Position numbers and translations under genes: made by a program
In this document: piece by piece, positions 41,457 through 46,888 of the stretch
Position numbering within the stretch: the first letter of the stretch is position 1
Layout: every line of letters begins with the position of its first letter
Notes under the pieces: model-generated
Database searches by the model: none
The model's input: only the letters and a program-made list of their open reading frames with translations
What the model was told of the DNA's origin: nothing
Assembly: GCF_000711895.1 (NCBI RefSeq)
Contig: NZ_JONO01000042.1
Coordinates: 1 to 46,888 of the forward strand
Length of the DNA: 46,888 bases
Direction: 5' to 3'
Source: Photorhabdus australis DSM 17609
GTDB taxonomy: Bacteria > Pseudomonadota > Gammaproteobacteria > Enterobacterales > Enterobacteriaceae

Positions 41457-42101
41457 GTGAGTAATATTACTGGCGTCAGAGCGAAACAGAAAGAAAAAAC
41501 CCGTCGTTCACTGATTGAGGCTGCATTTAGCCAACTGAGTGCTGAAAGGAGTTTTACTAGCCTTAGCTTGCGTGAGGTTGCCCGTGAAGCCGGCATTGCG
41601 CCAACTTCATTTTATCGTCATTTCCGTGATGTTGATGAATTAGGACTGACTATGGTTGATGAAAGTGGCTTAATGCTACGTCAGTTAATGAGGCAAGCCC
41701 GACAACGTATTGCTAAAGGTGGCAGTGTTATCCGTACATCTGTTTCAACTTTTATGGAATTTATTGGTAATAATCCAAATGCATTCCGATTACTATTACG
41801 TGAACGCTCAGGAACCTCTGCTGAATTCCGTGCCGCTGTAGCACGAGAAATCCAACATTTTATTGCTGAACTGGCAGACTATTTAGAACAAGAAAGTCAT
41901 ATGCCGAGACATTTTACAGAAGTGCAGGCAGAGGCGATGGTAACAATAGTATTCAGTGCAGGTGCAGAAGCACTGGATATTGATTTGGAGAAAAGACAGC
42001 GTTTGGAAGAACGTTTAGTCTTGCAACTACGGATGATTGCTAAAGGTGCATATTATTGGTATCGCAGAGAAATGAATTCACCGGACCCTAAACTTAAATA
42101 A
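41457..42101 (+). CDS. fabR: TetR-family regulator of unsaturated fatty acid synthesis FabR
   Basis: A 214-residue TetR repressor that senses the unsaturated/saturated acyl ratio and represses fabB and fabA. The helix-turn-helix [21 protein letters not shown] is nearly identical to E. coli, as is [17 protein letters not shown] after it. GTG 41457 ([14 protein letters not shown]) is chosen as the start because AGGATT lies just upstream and E. coli starts at the aligned MGVRAQQ; a TTG at 41424 in frame is less likely. The yijD start lies about 20 bases downstream. Confidence 0.93.
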   Translation: MSNITGVRAKQKEKTRRSLIEAAFSQLSAERSFTSLSLREVAREAGIAPTSFYRHFRDVDELGLTMVDESGLMLRQLMRQARQRIAKGGSVIRTSVSTFMEFIGNNPNAFRLLLRERSGTSAEFRAAVAREIQHFIAELADYLEQESHMPRHFTEVQAEAMVTIVFSAGAEALDIDLEKRQRLEERLVLQLRMIAKGAYYWYRREMNSPDPKLK

Positions 42102-42121
42102 TTATGAATAAGGAGAACGAA

Positions 42122-42496
42122 ATGATGGAACAATACCGCCAGGACAAAAGTACATTGTTACTTGCTTTTATTGTCGGATTAGCAACTAATGGAACGTTTT
42201 CAGCAGTTTTTAGCTCAGTTGTTTCTTTTTCAGTTTTCCCACTGATAACACTGGTTTTATCTATTTACTGTCTCCATCAGCGCTATTTGAATTATTCAAT
42301 GTCAGATGGGATGCCTAAACTGGTTGCTGCTTGCTTCCTGTTAGGATTATTTGGTTATAGTGCAATTATTAGGGTTGAATATCCTGAAATTGGTTCTAAT
42401 TTTCTACCTGCGGTAATTGGTACCGTATTGGTGTTTTGGATTTATAGAAAAATAAGAATCCGTAAAAATCAGGCAATTGTGGAAGGTTGCGATTAG
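42122..42496 (+). CDS. yijD: YijD family inner-membrane protein (DUF1422)
   Basis: A 124-residue protein with four hydrophobic segments (about 12-30, 35-52, 68-85, 95-112). [15 protein letters not shown] and [22 protein letters not shown] match E. coli YijD. Function unknown. The start is ATG 42122 or 42125, both placed after AGGAGA (42111-42116); an ATG at 42104 lies upstream of the ribosome site and is rejected. It follows fabR closely and is probably co-transcribed. Confidence 0.88.
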   Translation: MMEQYRQDKSTLLLAFIVGLATNGTFSAVFSSVVSFSVFPLITLVLSIYCLHQRYLNYSMSDGMPKLVAACFLLGLFGYSAIIRVEYPEIGSNFLPAVIGTVLVFWIYRKIRIRKNQAIVEGCD

Positions 42497-42502
42497 TTGG
42501 TC

Positions 42503-42541
42503 AAAAGCGCCGCAAGGATAAAAAATATTTGCGGCGCTTTT
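42503..42541. terminator. Bidirectional terminator between yijD and trmA
   Basis: AAAAGCGCCGCAA at 42503-42515 pairs perfectly with TTGCGGCGCTTTT at 42529-42541, so both strands end in a T-run. Confidence 0.92.
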
Positions 42542-42562
42542 GTCTTATATAGCAGCTAAATA

Positions 42563-43663
42563 TTAACTTAATTTTTCCAAAAGTACTCCACATTCCATAT
42601 GATGTGTATAAGGAAACTGGTCGAATAGAGCCAGACGGCTGATTTTATGCGTTTGGATTAATGTTTCTAGGTTGTGGCAAAGAGTTTCCGGGTTACAGGA
42701 AATATAAAGAATTCGCGGATATGCCTGGACCATTTCAACGGTTTTTTTATCAAGGCCACTACGTGGTGGATCGACAAAAATAGTTTCACATTGATAGCTT
42801 TTCAAATCGATGTTCTGAAGGCGATTAAACTCACGTTGTCCATTCATTGCTTGAGTAAACTCTTCAGCTGACATTCGGATAATTTGCACATTATCAATAT
42901 TGTTGGCTGCGATATTATATTGAGCGGCAGCAACAGATGGCTTGGCAATTTCTGTTGCCAGTACCTTTTTAAAATTCTGAGCTAATGCCAGAGAGAAATT
43001 TCCATTACCGCAGTAAAGCTCAAGCAAATCTCCTTTTGAGCCTTTGGTAATATCAATCGCCCATTCGAGCATATGAATATTGATGCTGGCATTTGGCTGG
43101 GTGAAACTGTTTTCCACTTGGCGGTAGATCATTTCTCGGCCTGCAACAAATAAAACCTCATCAATGTAATCATGATCCAACATGATTTTAGTTTTAGCTG
43201 CTCTGCCAATGAGTTCAACATCAAACCCTTTATTTCTTAATTCATTACGCAGTTTTAATGCTTGTTGTATCCATTCGTCACCCAATTTTTTGTGGTAAAG
43301 CAGAGAAACAAGGATTTTATTGCTGCAAGTGGATAGATAATCAATCTGAAATAGCTTATGGCGTAGGGTCTGTTCAAATCTAATGGAGTCAATTAGTACT
43401 TCCATCATTTTGTTGATTAAGTTACTAGCAATAGGGAATTGATTAATACGAATACGCTGTTTCGTTTGTTGATCAAACATAATATGGTACAAATCATCCT
43501 GCTCATGCCAAATACGAAATTCTGCACGCATTCTGTAATGAGATACTGGTGAACGGAAAACCTCTGGCTCCGGGGTTTGGAAAGACGCCATCATGTTTTT
43601 TAAGCGGCTTACTTTCTCTGTAAGTTGTTGTTCATAACTTTCCGTTGGCAGGGGATTTTGCAT
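42563..43663 (-). CDS. trmA: tRNA (uracil-5-)-methyltransferase
   Basis: A 366-residue enzyme that makes T54 in tRNA and also modifies tmRNA. SAM-binding [17 protein letters not shown] is near 213-229, [15 protein letters not shown] holds the active-site DPPR, and the nucleophile Cys323 lies in YISCNPETL. The base Glu357 lies in [12 protein letters not shown]. The length equals that of E. coli TrmA. ATG 43663 is preceded by AAGAGAACAAA. It is divergent from btuB. Confidence 0.96.
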   Translation of the reverse strand: MQNPLPTESYEQQLTEKVSRLKNMMASFQTPEPEVFRSPVSHYRMRAEFRIWHEQDDLYHIMFDQQTKQRIRINQFPIASNLINKMMEVLIDSIRFEQTLRHKLFQIDYLSTCSNKILVSLLYHKKLGDEWIQQALKLRNELRNKGFDVELIGRAAKTKIMLDHDYIDEVLFVAGREMIYRQVENSFTQPNASINIHMLEWAIDITKGSKGDLLELYCGNGNFSLALAQNFKKVLATEIAKPSVAAAQYNIAANNIDNVQIIRMSAEEFTQAMNGQREFNRLQNIDLKSYQCETIFVDPPRSGLDKKTVEMVQAYPRILYISCNPETLCHNLETLIQTHKISRLALFDQFPYTHHMECGVLLEKLS

Positions 43664-43838
43664 TATGTTTGTTCTCTTATCTTAGTAGTGAGAAAAATTT
43701 TCGTGCGAAATTGTAGGGAAAGAACAAAGGATGTCCAGTTTTCTTATAACTCATGCATAATCTTGTCTATGCTTACTATGTATTTGGGTAGAGCTTAATG
43801 CTTCGTCGTAACGTGTCTTTCTGACAATAGATTGTGGG
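43664..43838. other. trmA-btuB divergent region, no B12 riboswitch visible
   Basis: Only 175 bases. The E. coli btuB leader holds a cobalamin riboswitch of about 200 nt with the GCCACTG-type B12 box. No B12 box or matching stems were recognised here. Confidence 0.5.
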
Positions 43839-45710
43839 ATGTTTTCTCTCATGATAAATAGAAACCGATTTTTATTATCTGTTGTTTCAATCGTGGTATT
43901 TTTTGGTTGGAATCATTCCTCTGTTGCAGAGGATGCGCAGGATTCATTGGTTGTTACGGCAAGCCGTTTTAAACAGCCTGTATCCAGTATATTGGCTCCT
44001 TATACGGTTGTAACACAAGATGAAATTATTCGCTGGCAATCAAATAGTGTAGCCGATATTTTACGTCGTCTACCTGGTGTTGATATTGCGCGGCATGGTG
44101 GCATTGGACAATTAAGCTCTTTGTTTATTCGTGGCACTCAATCTAGTCATGTATTGGTACTAATGGATGGAATACGTTTGAATCAGGCTGGTATTAGTGG
44201 TTCTTCTGATTTAAGCCAAATACCTGTATCATTGGTTCAGAAAATTGAATATATCCGTGGACCGCGTTCTGCTGTTTATGGCTCTGATGCAATTGGTGGT
44301 GTTATTAATATCATCACTACTAGGGAAAAATCAGGAACTAACCTTAGCGTAGGTATTGGCTCATATGGTTATCAGACTTACGATGGTGCAATTCAGCAAG
44401 AGCTAACTGAAAACACAGTACTGACAGCAGCAGCTAGTTATACCTATACCAAAGGATACGATATTGTTGCTGATGGTAATACCGGTGGTTTTAGACAGCC
44501 TGACCGTGACGGTTTTATGAGTAAAATGCTTTGGCTGGGGGTCGATCAAAAATTTAATGATCAATTCAGCGGGTTTGCTCGAGCTTATGGCTATAACAAT
44601 AGAACCTCTTATGATGTAGATATTAATTGGAGCTATCGATATGCCAGACCGGATACCCGTGAACTTTATAACCGTCACTATGACACAGGGATTCGATTTA
44701 ACCAAGGGATCTATTCGTCTCAATTGATCGCAAGCTACAGCCATATAAAAGACTATAATTTTGATCCTAAATATGGACGTTATGATGAATCCGCTAGCTT
44801 TGATGATTCTGAACAATATAACCTGCAATGGGGAAATACGTTTCAACTATATCAGGGGATGGTGAGTACCGGTGTGGATTTCCAAAAACAATCTATAGAA
44901 GCTGGAACAAATTATATTCCGACGAGTGAAACAGTAAGTAATACGGGGATATATTTAACAGCACAGCAGCAATTACAAGATTTAATTTTGGAAGGTGCAG
45001 TTCGTTCAGACAAACATTCAGATGCTGGTTGGAATGCAACGTGGCAAACCAGCGCAGGCTGGGAGTTTATTGAAGGTTATCGTTTGATTATTTCTTATGG
45101 TACGGCGTTTAAAGCGCCGACTCTCAGCCAGATGTATGGTTTTGGTGGAAATCATGATTTAAAACCTGAAGAAAGTAAGCAATGGGAGGGTGGTATTGAG
45201 GGAATAACGGGCCTACTAAATTGGCGTTTTACTGTATATCACAATGACATTGAGCAATTAATTAATTATGCAAATAGCCATTACTACAATATTGGAAGAG
45301 CAAAAATTAAAGGTACTGAGTGGACTGGTTCAATGGATACAGGTATATTCCAACACCAATTGACATTACAATATGTCGAATCACGTAATGGTGAAACTAA
45401 TGAAATTTTAGTTCGTCGTGCGAAGCAACAAGTGAAATATCAACTTGACTGGCAGCTATATGATTTTGATTGGGGGCTAACTTATCAATATCTGGGCCAG
45501 CGCTATGATAATGATTTCAAGACATTTCCTGCTAAACGTGTGAAATTAGGTGGAGTTAGTCTCTGGGATTTAACTGTTTCATATCCGGTCACTTCTTCTC
45601 TGACAATTCGTGGTAGAATAGCCAACCTGCTTGATAAAGATTATGAGACAGTTTATGGCTATCGCATTCCAGGACGTGAATACTACCTCACTGGGAGCTA
45701 TAACTTCTGA
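43839..45710 (+). CDS. btuB: Vitamin B12 outer-membrane receptor BtuB
   Basis: A 623-residue TonB-dependent receptor for cobalamin. The signal peptide runs to VAEDA (about 31), followed by the TonB box [10 protein letters not shown]. The plug domain has [33 protein letters not shown] and [21 protein letters not shown]. The barrel ends in FNF-type aromatic YYLTGSYNF, the BAM signal. The ATG may be 43839 or 43851 (MINRNRFLL); the second lacks the four extra residues. No cobalamin riboswitch is seen in the short leader. The end overlaps murI by 56 bases. Confidence 0.95.
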   Translation: MFSLMINRNRFLLSVVSIVVFFGWNHSSVAEDAQDSLVVTASRFKQPVSSILAPYTVVTQDEIIRWQSNSVADILRRLPGVDIARHGGIGQLSSLFIRGTQSSHVLVLMDGIRLNQAGISGSSDLSQIPVSLVQKIEYIRGPRSAVYGSDAIGGVINIITTREKSGTNLSVGIGSYGYQTYDGAIQQELTENTVLTAAASYTYTKGYDIVADGNTGGFRQPDRDGFMSKMLWLGVDQKFNDQFSGFARAYGYNNRTSYDVDINWSYRYARPDTRELYNRHYDTGIRFNQGIYSSQLIASYSHIKDYNFDPKYGRYDESASFDDSEQYNLQWGNTFQLYQGMVSTGVDFQKQSIEAGTNYIPTSETVSNTGIYLTAQQQLQDLILEGAVRSDKHSDAGWNATWQTSAGWEFIEGYRLIISYGTAFKAPTLSQMYGFGGNHDLKPEESKQWEGGIEGITGLLNWRFTVYHNDIEQLINYANSHYYNIGRAKIKGTEWTGSMDTGIFQHQLTLQYVESRNGETNEILVRRAKQQVKYQLDWQLYDFDWGLTYQYLGQRYDNDFKTFPAKRVKLGGVSLWDLTVSYPVTSSLTIRGRIANLLDKDYETVYGYRIPGREYYLTGSYNF

Positions 45711-46521
45711 GTTGATGAATAAAACTGTGCGCCCGACAGTTTTAGTGTTTGATTCTGGTGTAGGCGGCTTATCTGTTTACCAGGAAATCCGACGGCTATT
45801 GCCGGATCTTCATTATATATACGTTTTTGATAATGAAGCATTCCCTTATGGTGAAAAATCGGAAGAATTTATTATTGAACGAGTTGTTAAAATTATTGGT
45901 GCTGTTCAGCAAAAACACCCTCTAGCAATAGTTGTTATTGCATGTAACACAGCAAGTACCGTCAGTTTGCCAGCTTTGCGTGAACGATTTCATTTCTCGG
46001 TAGTTGGTGTGGTCCCTGCGATAAAACCCGCAGCAAAGTTGACTTGTAATGGTATAGTTGGGCTGTTGGCGACGAGAGCAACAGTTAACCGATCCTATAC
46101 AAAAGAACTTATCGAAAGATTTGCGGCAGATTGCAGAATTGAATCTATAGGTTCAGCTGAGTTGGTAGAATTAGCTGAAGCTAAATTACATGGTAGTAAA
46201 GTATCTTCCGAAGCCTTAAAACAGATATTGAGACCTTGGCTCAGAATGAAAGAACCACCTGATACCGTGGTATTGGGTTGTACTCATTTTCCACTATTGG
46301 CGGAAGAATTAATTCAGGTATTACCTGATGGCACACGTTTAATTGATTCCGGCGCCGCTATTGCCCGGAGAACAGCATGGTTGGTTAAGCATCAAGAAAA
46401 CTTGGTTTGTACTTCAATAGATAGCCTTGCTTATTGTATGAAAATAAATGTTGATACTGATGCATTAATCCCCGTTTTGCAGGCATATGGATTCTCAAAA
46501 TTGGAGCAATTGAATTCTTAA
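45655..46521 (+). CDS. murI: Glutamate racemase
   Basis: A 288-residue cofactor-independent racemase that supplies D-glutamate for peptidoglycan. The FDSGVGG loop (Asp33) and the two catalytic cysteines, Cys96 in VIACNTAS and Cys208 in VVLGCTHFP, are present. ATG 45655 lies within btuB and gives [14 protein letters not shown], similar to E. coli MurI (MATKLQDGNT), whose gene also overlaps btuB by about 56 bases. An ATG at 45715, just after the btuB stop, would give a 268-residue form and is the main alternative; it lacks a good ribosome site. E. coli MurI is 285 residues. Confidence 0.93.
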   Translation: MAIAFQDVNTTSLGAITSELMNKTVRPTVLVFDSGVGGLSVYQEIRRLLPDLHYIYVFDNEAFPYGEKSEEFIIERVVKIIGAVQQKHPLAIVVIACNTASTVSLPALRERFHFSVVGVVPAIKPAAKLTCNGIVGLLATRATVNRSYTKELIERFAADCRIESIGSAELVELAEAKLHGSKVSSEALKQILRPWLRMKEPPDTVVLGCTHFPLLAEELIQVLPDGTRLIDSGAAIARRTAWLVKHQENLVCTSIDSLAYCMKINVDTDALIPVLQAYGFSKLEQLNS

Positions 46522-46586
46522 AATTGAATTCTTAAGTTAAATCTGCTGAAATAATCGTCTGTCGTTGGCTTTTTTCAAAATAATGC
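46522..46586. other. murI-rRNA spacer with AT-rich UP-like element
   Basis: TTTTTTCAAAATAATG at about 46570-46585 is directly upstream of the P1 -35 and may act as an UP element. No gene is visible. Confidence 0.5.
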
Positions 46587-46614
46587 TTGCCAGCGCCGAA
46601 GAAGGCCCTATAAT
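46587..46614 (+). promoter_or_regulatory. rRNA operon promoter P1
   Basis: TTGCCA at 46587-46592, a 16-base spacer and TATAAT at 46609-46614, then GCGCCACCACTGAC, the GC-rich discriminator and start region of E. coli rrn P1. Stringent control is expected from this form. Confidence 0.9.
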
Positions 46615-46682
46615 GCGCCACCACTGACCGACACAACGTGGATAAACCGGGTGAGGTCAGGCAGGGAAAAGGCAATAAGCGC

Positions 46683-46710
46683 TTGACTCTGCGGGCGAAA
46701 AGCGTAGTAT
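46683..46710 (+). promoter_or_regulatory. rRNA operon promoter P2
   Basis: TTGACT at 46683-46688, a 16-base spacer, and TAGTAT at 46705-46710. It lies about 96 bases after P1, matching the P1-P2 pair of enterobacterial rrn operons. Confidence 0.8.
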
Positions 46711-46753
46711 ACGCAGCCCGGCTGACGGAGAATGATAATTTTTATGTTGGCCC

Positions 46754-46765
46754 GCTCTTTAACAA
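46754..46765 (+). promoter_or_regulatory. rRNA leader boxA antitermination site
   Basis: GCTCTTTAACAA matches the boxA core (TGCTCTTTAACA) read by NusB-S10 and Nus factors. The CAGACAATCTG hairpin at 46771-46781 lies just after it. The leader continues to the window end, and 16S rRNA probably begins just beyond (the last bases, GAGCCTCAA, correspond to the E. coli leader 10-20 bases before the 16S start). Confidence 0.85.
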
Positions 46766-46888
46766 TTAATCAGACAATCTGTGTGGGCACTCACAAGACC
46801 GTATCACAAAAAAATACGTTTTAAAGTCTTGAAGAGTGAAGCGCAGTTAATTCATAACGAACTAACGGTGAGATTCTTTGAGCCTCAA

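Noticed and set aside
44403-44846. A 147-codon minus-strand open frame in btuB
   Set aside because: Low-complexity Ile/Ser-rich shadow of the barrel-coding region.

Overview
The window is a gammaproteobacterial chromosome segment, about 42% GC by eye. Gene order follows the Escherichia coli pfkA-to-rrnB arc: pfkA, sbp, tpiA, yiiQ, yiiR, fpr, glpK, glpF, zapB, rraA, menA, hslUV, ftsN, cytR, priA, rpmE, metJ, metBL, metF, ppc, argE, argCB, argH, oxyR, sthA, fabR, yijD, trmA, btuB, murI, then the leader of an rRNA operon. Divergence from E. coli, low GC, an ERIC element, argG inside the arginine cluster and a Photorhabdus-type IS point to Photorhabdus or a close relative (Morganellaceae). The genus call is an inference from memory of family sequences, not from a search.

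Region 1 (1-2430) is mobile-element debris. At the left edge, on the minus strand, is the N-terminal part of a P2-type portal protein (gpQ family). It is cut by an IS1182-family element (402-1983) with perfect 20-bp ends. The IS transposase carries an in-frame stop and a frameshift at an A8 run. Right of the IS are two copies of TGTGGACAC, which resemble P2 integrase arm sites, and the C-terminal part of a P2-type integrase.

Region 2 (2512-4761) is a tightly overlapping three-gene cassette of phospholipid-type enzymes: a CDP-alcohol phosphatidyltransferase paralogue with a variant catalytic motif, a PlsC-like acyltransferase and a CdsA-like protein. It is the most interesting accessory system here. 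A 126-bp ERIC-like element and about 500 bp with no recognisable gene separate it from pfkA.

Region 3 (5422-23430) is core metabolism and maintenance: glycolysis (pfkA, tpiA), sulfate binding (sbp), flavodoxin reductase (fpr), glycerol uptake and phosphorylation (glpFK), division (zapB, ftsN), RNase E control (rraA), menaquinone synthesis (menA), the HslVU protease with a clear sigma-32 promoter and a leader hairpin, cytR, priA and rpmE. Compared with E. coli, cdh and glpX are missing and emrD sits where glpX would be.

Region 4 (23562-28988) is the methionine regulon: metJ, metBL and metF, with tandem MetJ boxes in front of metB and metF. Region 5 (29156-32686) holds a small secreted-protein gene of unknown role, where E. 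coli has katG and other genes, and ppc. Region 6 (32958-38834) is the arginine cluster argE / argCBGH, with a canonical pair of ARG boxes between the divergent argE and argC. Region 7 (38982-46521) carries oxyR, sthA, fabR, yijD, trmA, btuB and murI. The btuB leader is short and shows no cobalamin riboswitch. The window ends in the rRNA leader (P1, P2, boxA), apparently about ten to twenty bases before 16S rRNA begins.

No tRNA, CRISPR array or complete rRNA was seen.
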